Positions 26,570 to 38,532 of a DNA stretch of 64,000 bases are shown here, piece by piece. The DNA comes from Vicugna pacos (lineage: Eukaryota > Chordata > Mammalia > Artiodactyla > Camelidae). How positions within the stretch are numbered: position 1 is the stretch's first letter; the number at the start of each line of letters is the position of its first letter. Under the pieces are notes generated by a model. The model did not search any database. It was not told the DNA's origin and saw nothing but the letters and a program-made list of their open reading frames with translations. A program made the translations under genes and the position numbers. The stretch is from positions 61,416,501 to 61,480,500 of the forward strand of contig NC_132996.1 of NCBI RefSeq assembly GCF_048564905.1, read 5' to 3'.

Positions 26570-29500
26570 TTGATCGTTTGGAAGAACCTAGTTGAGCTAC
26601 AAGTATGGTAATGAAGTGCACCCCTGTGACTCCACCACCCAGCCATTTCATCTACCTGGGTTCCTTTTGAGCCTGTCCCTGGCCTACCCCGCAATTGGAT
26701 CACCACTATCCTGAATTACATGGATCCATTTTCAACATTAAAAAAAATTTTAAACATATATGTGCACATACCTAAGCAATATGTTTTTTAGTTTTGCTTA
26801 TTAAGGGTACATGTCACACTCTGTGACTTACTTTTTTCACTCAGTCTTGTCTAATGTGCATCCATACTGTGTGTGGCTGCAATTCATTCAGCTTTATAGA
26901 CATGAACTGTTGATCGGTGTGTTATTCTGCAGTCATTTATCTGTTCTCCCGAATGATAGGCATTTGGCTTTTCCCACTTTTTTGATTATTGCCTACGGTA
27001 TTGCTGTATGAACATTCCAGCTCGTGTCTCCTGGTTCATATGCAGAGAGGATTTCTGTGTGGCTCAGTCCTGTGAATGGAATCGCTGTGATAAAGTTTAA
27101 CCTCACCAAACTGCCAAATTGTTTTCCAGAGTGATTGTGGCCATTCTCCCCCTCTGTCAGCACTGTGTAAGAGGTCCCATTGACCCACGGCTTCTCCATT
27201 ACTGGCTGTTATCAGAGTTCTGAATTTTTGCAAATCCAGTGGGTGTAAATGATGTACTTCTGTAGTGTTGATCTGAACAACTATTTATGGCTTTATTGGT
27301 CACGTGTATTTCTTCTGCGAAACATTGTTCAGGTCATTCCGTCGTTTTTTTCTGTTGGGTTATTTGCTTTATCTTATTGATTTATTGAAGCTCTTTATAC
27401 ATGTTCTAAGGATTAATTCTCTCTTGGCTATATGCATTGTATTGTCTTAGTTTGTGGCTGTCTTCACTTGCTTCAAGATATCTTTTGGGGAACTGAAGTT
27501 CTTAGTTTTAACAGCATCAGATGTATCAGTCACTTTTTTATGGTTATGCCTTTGGGTTTTGTTTAAGAAATACTTCCTTACCCTGAAGTTATATTCTCCT
27601 GTAGTTTAGTCTAAAAGTTGCAGGGTTTTGCCCTTCCCGATTATGTCTGTAATCTGTTTGGAAGTGGCTTTGGTGTACGGTAGGTATGGTGGTAGAGATC
27701 CAGGTCCACAGTTTTCCATGTAGACACCAACATTTTCTCCATTTGATGGATTCTTCCCTCTTGTCAATGAACTTCAGTGCCATGTGAGCCATATCACAAG
27801 GTTCCATAGATGAGTGGGTTTCTCCCTGGGTTCTTTTTTGGTGGGGGGAGGGAGGAGGTAATTAGGTTTGTTTGTTTGTTTATTTCAGGTACTATGTTAG
27901 CCACATTTCAATGACATAAAAACTGGGGCACAGAGAAGCTGAGTAGCACATTCAGTGTCACACAGCTAGATAGCAGAGATAACATATTCTCTCAAATACT
28001 CATGGAACAATAACAGAGATGTACCTACTATGATTCAAAGAAATCTCAAATATTAAGAAGCCGACTGTATTTAAATAAGTTTACTGGCTAAATGCAATAA
28101 AAGTATAAACTAATGACAGAAGGGGGGCAAGACCCCACATTTTTGTTGTCCTTGTTCTTCTAAGTGTAACTTACATAGTTAAATGTGTAAGGATTTGGTG
28201 TACAGCACAAATTTTGATGTATACACCTCAGTAACCAACCACCATTCAGATCAAGATCTAGAACATTTCCAGTTCTCCAAAAATACTTCTCATGCCCCTT
28301 TTCTTATTTATTAATTTTTAATGGCGGTACTGGGGATTGAACCCAGGACTTCATACATGCTAGGCATGCACTCTACCACTGAGCTATACCCTCCCCTCTT
28401 CTCCCTGGGTTCTTTACTCTGTTTCACTGGTCCCTGTGTCTGTTTCTGTACCAGCACCACGCTGTGTTAATCACTATTGGCATCATAATAAGTCTTTTTT
28501 CTTTCTAATCATAAGAAGTATTGAGAGGTGCTAGAGGAAACCCTTCCCCCGAATTCTTCAGGAGGTCTTGGCAGTTCCTGGCTTTTTGCACTTCCACGTA
28601 TGTTTTAGGATCAACTTTGTGGAAAAAACCCACCTCATTTGGATTTTGGTTGGGGTTGCATTGAATCAATAATTAGTTTGATGAGAACTGACATCTCTCC
28701 ATGTTGAGTCTTCCATTGTGGAACAGGGTGTATCTCTGCTCCTTGACGCCTAAAAAAGTTTGATGATTATCTCCCCCCAGAGCTTACACCTGTTTATTAG
28801 ATGGAGTCTTAGATTCCTCAGGCTTTTGCTGTTATTGTAAATGATAACTTTAAAAAGATCACCTCTTCTCTTTATGGCTGATATATGGAAACACATTTGA
28901 TTTAGTAACAGCTGGGTTAAATTCTCTGATTATTTCTAATAATGTATCTGTAGATTTAAATATATGGCCAGTCTTATCTCATTTTCTGTAAGCAATGAGG
29001 GTTTTATTCCTTCCTTTCTTGTCTGTTATGTAAACTAAAGTGGTCACAGTGATCATCCTTGTCTTGATTCCGCTCCTCCCACCCCTGCTGCCCCGCCCCC
29101 AACTTTACTGAGCTGTAGACAATTAATGTCTTGGTCTTGATTTTAAAGGGAATCCTTCTCAGTTTCACCTGGGTTCAAAACGTTGCTGGCCATCATTGTG
29201 AGTTAAAGTTCCTTTCTACTCTGAATTTGCTAAGAACTTCTCTTGTATGAGTGTTAAATATTATCAGATGCTTTTTCTGTATCTATTGAGACAAACTTAT
29301 GGCTTTTTTTTCTTTAATCTGGTATGTAATAAATGACACGTGTTTTCTATTTCTAATGAAACCACTGTTACATTCCTGGGATAAGTCAACTTGGTTACGA
29401 TACATTGCTGGATTCATGTGTACTAATATTTTGTTTGGGATTTTTTGCATCTGTGATCATGTATCAGGTTGACCTGTAATTTTCCTTTCTCATTTTGTCC

Positions 29501-29600
29501 TTGTCTGAGTATCAAGATTATATTGACTTTATAGAATCAAGGAGTGTTCCTCCTTTTAAAAAAAAATCCTTTAGTAGAGCTTGTATAAGATTAGAATACA
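26570..29600 (-). mobile_element. Old L1M LINE, antisense, ~3 kb
   Basis: The plus strand reads as the reverse complement of an old L1: the 3' region at 26570-27250 (tgccaaattgttttccagag, atcactttacacccac as complement) and ORF2 sequence at 27250-29600 (ttggattttggttggggttg and gggttgcattgaatcaat). A SINE complex at 27836-28397 interrupts it. No long frame survives. Confidence 0.8.
27836..28397 (-). mobile_element. Camelid SINE split by other repeat sequence, inside the L1
   Basis: The SINE tail (ggaggtaattaggtttgttt) lies at 27855 and the tRNA-like head (acccaggacttcatacatgc, then actctaccactgagctat) at 28310-28390. About 420 bases of other sequence sit between them, including a MIR-like piece and an old L1 piece. 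The whole is flanked by ttctccctgggttcttt at about 27820 and 28399, so it behaves as one insertion into the L1. Confidence 0.75.
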
Positions 29601-29689
29601 GAGGAGTAGTTTAAAACTCTCCCAAGGAAACATTTTCTGAAATGTTTCAGGAATTCTGTTAAATGCTTGGTTCAAATGAAAAGAAAAAT

Positions 29690-29940
29690 ATTTTTCATTA
29701 TTTAAAACTTTTAACACAATACTGTATTTTATACTTGAAAATTGCTGAGAGTAGATCTCAAATGTTCTCTCCCCAAAAAGTAACTATGTGAGGTAATTGA
29801 TGTACTAACTTACCTTCATGTGGTAGTAATTTTGCAATATATAATACGTCTATCAATTCACCATGTTGTATACCTTAAACTCACACAATGTTACGTGTCA
29901 ATTACTTCTCAATAAAGCTAGGAAGAGAATTAAAAACCTT
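29690..29940 (+). mobile_element. L1 3' end fragment (older L1M-type)
   Basis: The segment gtgaggtaattgatgtacta, ccatgttgtataccttaaac and the closing tcaataaagctagg is the 3' end of an old L1, in sense orientation, next to the antisense L1. Confidence 0.75.
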
Positions 29941-29944
29941 TAAC

Positions 29945-31200
29945 ATTGGAGGTTACTTGTGTGCTCCTTTGTACCGCCAGCTTAATTTTTTTTTTATGAT
30001 GCCCTTAGGAATAAAACCTCTGCTTTCTGTTTAATTGAGATGAATTGTTAAACTTTTACCATTTGCAGCTCCACAGCTCTGTGAATCAGAATTTTATTGA
30101 TTTTTGTGCAGACAAATGAAACCCAGAAATGGATGTGATGTAACTAACATGTGATTTCAGATTTTTGTGTTTGCCCAAGTTGCCATTTTTTTTAAAAAAT
30201 TGGTACTCCACAATAAAGAAATGATGTAGATGCGATCTTTAAAAATTAAGGCTTACTAATATAATGTTATCCCTCTTAACTGGTTTTATTTGGGTTTCCC
30301 ATAAGATTTAATTTGTCAAGAGGATTTTGCTGTTCTCAAATAATAAAAAGGGAAGCCACTGATTGCTGATGGCTCCTGCAGCACTGACGACCTGTGATGA
30401 AGTGTTCTTTGATTATGTGTCAAGATGAATGGTGCAAATCTTTGACAGACACAGACTGCGGCTGGAGAGAGCCCAGCATTAACTGCTGACCTCGCCGTCC
30501 CAAGTGAGCAGGTGTTGAATGAGCTCAGTTCCTTCTCAGCTCTTCTTTTTCCCTGGTGGGTCATTGGCTCCTGAGTAAGATAGATGCATGCAATAGAAGA
30601 GCTGTTAATAGCATTTACTCTGTCTTAATCCTTTTTAATCCCATTCATATTTCAGTGTCTGAAACTTGGCAGGATGTCAAAAGCCACAATGCAAGCAGGG
30701 AAATTTTCCTTTGAACAGCGAGGACCAAATAAAATTGTTTTCCTGATATTTAATTTGTTAAAACACGTAAGTGTGGAACAGTCTCTCTTAGATCCCAAAT
30801 AGACTGCCACCCACAGATCTTGCCAAAATGACCTTCCTGGAGTTTCTTACTATCTTCATTTTTTTTTAAGGCAATAAAATCATTTTATCAAGCTTACCAA
30901 CTATCATAGTGAGATATTCCTGGCATATTAAATTTCCTTAATAACTTTGACAGAGGTTGACAGACAAGTGTTGTCTGATGTCAAACCTGTTGGGAATTTG
31001 GATCTTTTAACTCTTTACTGATGAGACTTTAGCTTCTGCTTGGTCTTGTTGGTTCAACTTTTTGATTAACAGGACCTGGCTGTTTCCTTAATGATCTTAT
31101 ATAAGGAATTTGGAGAGCTCCAGTAGAATGCCAAGAAGATGGAGACACTGATCTCCACTGTGATCTGTCAAATCTGAGGTTGAGTGGGCTGGTTTTCGGT
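29945..31200. other. Repeat-poor AT-rich intron block
   Basis: No recognisable transposon sequence is seen across about 1.25 kb, flanked by L1 material. The block has many TAAT-containing motifs and the candidate exon at 30656-30766. It could be a conserved noncoding element, but conservation cannot be judged from one sequence. Confidence 0.4.
30656..30766 (+). other. Candidate cryptic or cassette exon in intron 1, unproven
   Basis: A pyrimidine-rich acceptor ending tatttcag and a donor CAC|gtaagt bound 111 bases. They are open in one frame only (37 codons starting CLKLGRMSKATM), and that frame is phase 0 in and out, so inclusion before the phase-0 micro-exon would keep the frame. It lies in a repeat-poor AT-rich block. 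An open frame of this length is not rare by chance and no homology is recognised. Confidence 0.2.
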
Positions 31201-34200
31201 GTCTACTGGGATGAACGTGTGTATCTGAAGCTTGTATGTGGCTGTAAAGGATGATCTGGGGGTGTAGAAGTCCTTGGTAGCACAGTGGCTCCCTGAAGGC
31301 TAAGATTCTGGATCAGACTTGGGGTCAAATTCAGGGTAGTAAGAGGATGGACGCCCAAGAACATGTTGTCTTTGACTTCCAAATAGCCTTCCTCTTCTCC
31401 TTGCTGGCCTTTCTTGGGCAGAGATGGGTCTTGTCTGGAGGGGGAGCCCTTTCTGCCATTTGAGTTCTTGCCGAGCCCTGGGGTGAGGGTTGGTGGGGGG
31501 TGGGGAGTGGGGGTCCAGGCCATTGTGGGAGAGAAGGCTGATAAGGGCTTTTAGAGGAGCGTTTGGGGTTTGAGTCAGTTGTGTCTTTGAAAAAAAAATT
31601 TACCCATTTTGGACTCGTCTGTGGAAGCAATTAGGGAGATCACAGGACCGTTTCTGATTCCTGATTCTGTACAGTGTCTATTCAGAAAAATAGAAAACAG
31701 TCAACTGGAACAGGGGATTATTTGAGCACACACAGAGTCCTGTTGTCTCAGAGGCATGCCCTCAGACAATCTGCCTTTTAGTGAAGTTTAAGCCCATGAA
31801 AGGAAATGAAAAGTGTTTTATTAGATGGCAAAGAAAGATGGACTGGACTTAGGAGACTTTGAGAATTTTGGCTTTTTCTTTGTCAGTGCAAACTTTGGAA
31901 GAGAGTGACTTTTTATATAATGCAATGTATTTGTGCAACGTGGCTGGTAGTTAATAATTATTTTCAACTGGTAAAATACCCAGTGTGCATGTGTGTTTAT
32001 CTTTCATTCAACGCTAAATATGACTACTTCTGATGTTGAGAGTACTTCAGGCATTCAGCGAGCTAACATTTGCTGAGCAGCTACTTTGCACAAGACCCCA
32101 TGGAAGTTCTGCTTGTCACAACTGTGAGAGGTCAGGCAGCATCGTTCCCCACCTGAATATATGGAAATTAAAGCTCCAGGAGAATTGATGACTCAGCCAG
32201 TGTCACCCAGCTGGTTGGGTGTGGGGTGGGCGGCTGAACCCGGCTCGGACTTCCACAACCATTCTCGTGCTTCTGGAAAAGGCCAACTCATTCACGTCAG
32301 GTCTGGCTGGAACTCAGCCCAGCTCACAGCAGTTTACAGAATGTGTTTACATCCATCAAGTCTCTTCAGCGCCGAATCTTGTTTCCTGAAAGCACACCAG
32401 GAAAAGCAAGGGACCCACGAATGGAACCAGTAACGCGCTGTGTGGCTGGATGGTGCCAGTCAATGGGCAGGAAAAGGATTTGCTAAGGGCTGAGTGAAAG
32501 AGCATTGTCCTTCCTCATCTTGCTATGAAAATGGTGTAAGTCCTTGGTCCCTGTTAGTCCAAATTCCTACATAGGCCGATGCTATTACTTTCTAAGATTT
32601 GTTGGCTTGCTGGATTTGTTATGGGAGAGCAGGAAGAAGCTGCCGGAAGTTTGCAGTGCATCTAAGAAAAACCCTCCCTGTGACCCACCTTCTCCACCGA
32701 GTATAGTCTGGTTTCAGTCCAACTGGAACTTCCGGAGCAGACTCAGCCTGGATTCCGGAAGACCTGGCCCTTTTCTTGTTTAAAGACCGTTAAAGGGTGT
32801 CTTTAGTTTATTCTGGATTGAGTTTCCTCTAACTAAACCATTCTCAGCTCGCTCCCTGGAGTGAGCTGCTGAGGGCTTTCCTGGGAGCTTAGGGGTGTGG
32901 CTACTTCTGACCAGAGGGGATTCTGGGTTCCATCACCCTCCCTCACTGTCCCTTTAAAATACCTTCATCCAGTGGATTTCAAATGAGTCACCTAAAGAGC
33001 TGGTAAAGGACACAGAGGCCCAGGCTGTCCGAAGCAGGATGAGGCTGGGCCTCTGTATTTTTACTAAGTTCCTTAGATGGTCCTGATACTTACCAGAGGG
33101 TGAGAATCACTTCCATGCTCCTTCTTACATTGTTTTTTTCTTTTTACTCACACTATTCTTAGCTTGAATGCTCTCTTCCGTTCTCTCCTGCTGTCCAAAT
33201 TAAAACTGATTTTCATGCTTAGACCATCTCCCCAGTGTCACCCTTTTAGCAACTAAACTTACCATGCAGACGACCTGCAGTCAGCCGGTGCAGGCACTGT
33301 GCTAGGCGCGGAGTTAGAGGCCCCAGCCTAAAGGAGTTTCTGGCCAAATAGACTGTTACAGTAATGAGCAGGAAGAGGAGAGGTGAGGTGCTGAGCATAC
33401 CTTCAGAAGAAAGCGTATGTTGTGCTGGGGAACGGAGTTTGGCAAAGTTGTCCCGGTAGAAGAATGAGCAGGAATTATTCGGGCAAAGGAGGAAGGGAGA
33501 CAGCTCTCGCCTTCTAGGTTGTGGGACCAGGACGAGTCAAAGCAGGGGTGACAGCACTGATTATTCAGGGGATTTGAGATTATGTAGATACATGGGAAAA
33601 TGGATATGAAGTGTGAATTCTGTTTTTATGACTCACGCTTTCCTTAACAGAGGGCATCGGTTGCAACGTAAAAAAAAAAAAGGTGTATATGTTGAAAAAT
33701 TTGGAAGAACACAAAAGAGGTAGAATGTGAAAAGTTGAAACACTCACCAAATTAAACAGCTCCACTTAAAAGGAGGAAAAAAAATCAGTTTATTTCTTTG
33801 TCTGCCTTGCCAGTCTTTAGGCAGCTTGAGACTAGGAGACGTTCGTCTCTGTGTCCCTAGAATGATCATGGAGCTTGGCCTATAGAATGCGGTCAGTGAA
33901 CAGCTTCAGACCCAGGAACTTTGGACAAATCCCTTTACCTCTCTGGGCCTTGTTTCCTCAGCCCTAAGTAGAGGTGGATTGGTACAGGCGATCCCTAAGA
34001 TTTTAGCCTACTTTGTGATTAACCACCTATATCCTGATTGCTGCTCTTGAGGCCCTGAAGTTCACACACGTCCATCCAGTTTTACCCACTAATGTCCAGA
34101 CCAGCTCTGTTCCAGACCCTGGAGATCCAGTTAATATCCACCAATTGACCAGTGCTGAATGAGTACGTCACAGGGAAGGCCATGTGCTGGGCATGCGTGG

Positions 34201-34589
34201 ATATAAGTGTGCGACTCCCCCTAGCCTAAGAGAGTTTCTTGTCTAGTTAGAGACATAAGTTAAATACATGGAAAAATAAATTGGCTAATGCCAGGTGCCA
34301 AAGGTCAGCGTCGGGTTGTGAATGTCCAGGGTACCAGCGGGGCTGCTCTGAGAAAGCAGTTCTGTAGCCTATGTGTTTTGACCATCAGGCATCATCCTCT
34401 GTCGCCGTTGGACCCATACTGAGAGAGATTTTGTCTCTCAAATACCCTGTGTTCATTAAGGCAAATTTTGTTCTTTCCCCTGTCTTACCGGCCAATGGGG
34501 AATTCGGACCTACATTGTGAGATCCTGTGTTCTTAAACGGAGCTGATCGGCATTTAGCCAAAAGCAGAGAAACAATGGCAGTGATGATA
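31201..34589. other. Intron 1 segment, unique plus ancient repeats
   Basis: It holds a MIR (32040-32230), a MER5-like relic (32968-33115) and L2-like antisense pieces (about 33280-33460 and 34140-34350). The open antisense frames around 31200-31630 are proline-rich low-complexity sequence. Confidence 0.5.
32040..32230 (-). repeat. MIR SINE relic
   Basis: Reverse-strand MIR order: aacatttgctgagcagctac, a tgcacaagacc block, then attaaagctccaggag and ccagtgtcacccagctg. Confidence 0.6.
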
Positions 34590-34770
34590 GAGTGAGCCCC
34601 TCTTGAACATTTGCCTCGTGCCAGAGGTTATTTCATTTAATTATCTTAAGTCTTCAAGGAGGGTACTCTCGTGATCCCCATCTTCTGGTGAGAAGATTAA
34701 ACTTTAGCTTCGTACCTAAGCTAGTGATTGTCAGAACCAGGACACAGACCCAGACCCAGACCGCGGGCTC
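34590..34770 (-). repeat. MIR SINE relic
   Basis: Reverse-strand MIR order: catttgcctcgtgccagagg, tttcatttaattatctt, and the eroded gagaagattaaact segment. Confidence 0.6.
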
Positions 34771-34832
34771 ATGCTCTGGCCTGCTCTGGGCCTGTGCCCG
34801 CGGCCCGTCCAGGGTGAGTAAGTGATTTAGAA

Positions 34833-35137
34833 CAGTGGTCGGCCGACTACCGTCCCGCGGGCCAAGTCCAGCTGCTGCTTTTTTGGGGTGGCTGGTGGGC
34901 CAAGAGTGGTTTTTACATTTTTAAGTGGTTCAGAAAAAATCAAGAGAAAAATATTTTGTGACATGCAAACATTACATGAAATAGAAATTTAATGCTCATA
35001 AATAAAATTTTATTGAAACACGGCCATGGTCGCCAGCTTACGCATTGTCTGTGGCTCATTTCACATCACAACAGTGGAGTCATACGACTAAAATATATAC
35101 TGTCTGGCCTTGGACAGAAGTGGTTTGCTGATCAGTG
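34833..35137. mobile_element. hAT-type nonautonomous DNA transposon relic
   Basis: Opens cagtggtcggccgactac with cgcgggccaagtccagctgc, contains aaattttattgaaacacgg and closes tttgctgatcagtg. It matches the 59681 copy in order. It seems the longest of the three copies. Confidence 0.75.
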
Positions 35138-35489
35138 ATTTGGGGCGTTCATTAGGCTTTATGAGATATTGATCATCACCTGTCACCTCCCGTGGCTGCC
35201 CTCGCCATTTGTGGGTAGGCGCTGCTGATTATCCAGTGTTTAATGACTCAGTTTTCTCTTTCATTGCTTGGATATCAAATAATGTGTTTACTTTGTGGCA
35301 TCACTGGCTTGACGGTACTTGCCCCAGGTGACTTGCCAGGGTGCCATTTTATCAAAGATCAGTCTCTTAGAGAGGATGATGGCCTGGCCTTGCCTTAAAT
35401 TTTTGGGGGGAGTGGGTGTGGTTGTATTCTGGTTATTGTTAAGAGCTGATTGGAGAACAGTTGACATTTCCTGTGTTGTCTGGATGTTT

Positions 35490-35641
35490 CAGTGATGCAT
35501 TTTTTTTTTTTTGTGGGAGGAGGTAATTAGGTTTGTTTGTTTATTTATTTTAATGGAGGTGCCAGGGATTGAATTTAGGACCTCGTGCATGCTAAGTATG
35601 TGCTCTACCACAGAGCTATACCCAGCCCCCTCAGTGATGCA
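35490..35641 (-). mobile_element. Camelid SINE with target-site duplication
   Basis: Antisense SINE body 35500-35631 (ggacctcgtgcatgctaagt, then ctctaccacagagctatac) is bounded by identical cagtgatgca at 35490-35499 and 35632-35641. Confidence 0.92.
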
Positions 35642-35670
35642 CTTTTTAATTGAAAGAGAATATTGGAGGC

Positions 35671-35966
35671 AGAAGAATCTGTAAAAGGACATAGAAAACA
35701 AACTTATGGTTACCAGGGAGGAAAGAGGGTGGAAAGGGATAAATTGGGAGTTGGAGAATTGCAGATACTAACTACTGTATATAAAATAGATAAATAACAA
35801 GGTCCTACTGTAGAGCACAGGGAACTATATTCAATATTTCATAAAAAAGAATATGAAAAGGAATATATGTATGCATATGTAGGACTGAAACATTACACCA
35901 GAAATGGACATAACATTGTAAACTGACTATACCTCAGTTAAAAAGAAAAAAGAAGAATCTCTGTAA
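35671..35966 (+). mobile_element. L1 3' end insertion with target-site duplication
   Basis: The sense L1 3' end (aaacaaacttatggttacca through gactatacctcagttaaaa) is bounded by agaagaatctgtaa at 35671 and agaagaatctctgtaag at 35951. It lies only about 30 bases from the preceding SINE. Confidence 0.9.
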
Positions 35967-36364
35967 GAAGTGACCTGTCACCATCACCTGTGGTTGTTGA
36001 GGTCACCCTTCGACTGTCCTGGGACCTGGGCTCTCATCCCGATGGCAGAGTGTGGAGTGGGGTTGGCGATGGGTTTGTCGAGAGCATCTTTCTCCTGGGG
36101 TGGATGCAGGATGGACTCCGTGCAGCTCTGGCCGTGATGGGTGGCAGGAGATGAGAATTCGGCCAGTCTGAGAATTTCCGCCCATGTTCCACTCATCATA
36201 CAACCGAATGCAAGATACCGGCTGGCCCTGCTCTGCTGTTCTTGCTTCTGTGTTAGCAGAAATCCCTCCTGGTTCTGCTTTTTCTTAGTTTTTGTTGTGA
36301 CGGCTCTCCCCTCCCCATGCTTCACACCTTGAACCCTGCAGTCCCAGCTCCTGCTCGTGGTAGT

Positions 36365-36485
36365 AAGTGTAATAATAGCTAATACGTACTGTGCACCTGC
36401 TGTATATGTTAAGTGCATCATATGGATTATATCATTTAAGACTTGGTACAGCAATCCTGTGAGAGAAATGCTCTTTATACCATTT
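36365..36485 (-). repeat. MIR SINE relic
   Basis: Reverse-strand MIR order: tacgtactgtgcacctgctg, tatatcatttaagacttgg, gcaatcctgtgagagaaatg. Confidence 0.55.
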
Positions 36486-38352
36486 ATTTCTTTAGTTATG
36501 AAAGTTATCAGATATGCACAAATGAACTCCCAGGTACCCCTCTCTTGGGTTTTGTACTTACCGCTCTTTCACTTCCCTCCTTGCTCAGGTGGGTACTGTT
36601 GGGGATGTTGCTGAAGGAGGATGAGGAGCTGGCTCAGGCGCGTACAGCTGATAGGGCTGGACACCAGGGTGTCTTCTCTCAATTCCTGTGCCCTCCCACC
36701 TTGGTGACTCATGTTTCCTGCTGTTTGTGGAGCGCTTACTGCGTGCTTAGTCCCCACATCGAGCCTACAGAGAGATGGCAACTTACAGGTGAAACAGATC
36801 AAGAAGTGAGGTCACTGGCCTCTGGACTCCTTGCAAATAAGTAGCGGTGCCAAAATTCACACCCAGAGCTGACTCCAGGCCCTGTTGGTTTCCTACCCAA
36901 CCCTGTTCTCTGTCCACCTCGATTCCACAGTGCAGCGGAAATGAGTGAGGTGGTGGTTTGGCTGGTGGGAACCTCCATTTGCAAACCTTGGAAGAATGTA
37001 GGGTTCTTCAGGATGGGCTCGAAGAGGGCGTGAGAAGCTTCTGGGTCTGTTGAAATCACTGCTGGCCCTTGTGACCTTGGAGATAGAATCCACCCTTGGC
37101 TTCTTGGCTGGCGTTCATAGATAGTGAGAGACCCCCTAGCTTTCTGTGGTCAGTTGAAGGCAGAGCTTGCCAAGTTGGAACCTGGAGTCCTGGTGTTCAG
37201 TCCTCCTCTGGGAGGAAGGGGGAGGGCTGTGGGGGCCTGGGGAGCCAGGAAGGCATGGATTGTGGATGCTCCTGGCTGGGCGGTAGGCGGTGGAAAAGAG
37301 GAGGATTTCATGAGGAGCTGGCCCTGGACATAGCAGGCACTTGGTAAATGGTGTCTATTAGCTATTTTTATCCAAACTCTAAGGTGGATGGGTGGTGCAG
37401 GAGGAAATTGGTGGGATTTATGGAATGGTTTTATTCAGATTCAGGAGTAGAAAATCGAAGTCTTCAACTATAAGATCAGAACACTTTACCCTGTTTTTGC
37501 TCCTTTTGGTGGGTGGTGGTGACATGGGGGAGCAGGTCAGGGGATGAGTGTGGATTGAGGGGCAGGCAATGTGGTGCATTTTAGATCCTCATCATATATA
37601 TTATTCATGTCTGGCACTGGCCAGAGCTCTCTTCCTGAGAGAGAAACTTAGAAAGTAAACAATCAATAATTGCAACCTGTGAATTTTGCAAGGTGCACTC
37701 CAGTCAAAGGTCAGAAAGTCAGAGATAGATGGGAACATAACTAAATGGAGTGGGCCAAATAATGAAGTCACAGTGTCTCAAAGTTGGAAAAAAGTACAAT
37801 GGGGAAAATAGGACAGTGTTCTATTGGAGGCGAGTTAAAAAAAAAAACAACAAAACCAACACTGTGGATAGACTAAACATGTCAGTGGGCTAGATTTGGA
37901 CTGTGGAACTCCAATTTAGAACCTCCAGATTTATCATATGATGTGGAGAAAGGGTTCAGACAGGGGCCTGGGTCCTGCCAACCCTGATCTTCTCATAAGA
38001 TGAGGAGATGAACGCTGCCAAGGAGCCCACGGATTTGTGTGTTAGTCTCAGGGCTGGGTGATCTGGGCTGAGTTGCTGCTTCACTCTGGGACTTACTTTT
38101 TTCCTTCATAGAGTCAAAGGGTAGGTAGATTCCTACTACAAACTGTGTTCCTTGAGGTGCATCGGGGGTTCCATAAATGTTTCCTTTGAGTTTCATTAAA
38201 AACATGCCCCCCACCAACTGCCCCTTCTAGTTTGGCTGGGCTTAAAATTGTAATGAAAATGCTTGCCCAAATGTGTGTTATGCCAAATTTTAATACATTG
38301 GAGAATACAGGTTAAGACCCGTGTCTCAATTTGGTTATGCATCAATTACATT
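36486..38352. other. Intron 1 segment, no confident feature
   Basis: Apart from a weak MIR-like piece around 36700-36870 and an A-run near 37836, nothing was recognised. Confidence 0.45.
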
Positions 38353-38532
38353 GAAAATAAGAAAGAACAAAGTAGGGGGAGGGGACAGCTCAAGTGGTAG
38401 AGCGCATGCTTAGCATGCACGAGATCCTGGGTCAAGCCCCCAGTACCTCTAAAAATAAATGAATAAACCTAATTACCCCTCCCCCACAGAAGAAAAACTA
38501 AAAAGAAAAAAAAAAACAAAATAAGAACAAGG
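38353..38532 (+). mobile_element. Camelid SINE, full length, with target-site duplication
   Basis: Body 38371-38517 has the tRNA-Ala-like head (gcgcatgcttagcatgcacg, cagtacctct) and the non-tRNA tail (aataaacctaattacccct), then an A-rich end. Flanks gaaaataagaaagaacaa and aaaataagaacaa are related, giving a likely target duplication. Confidence 0.88.
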
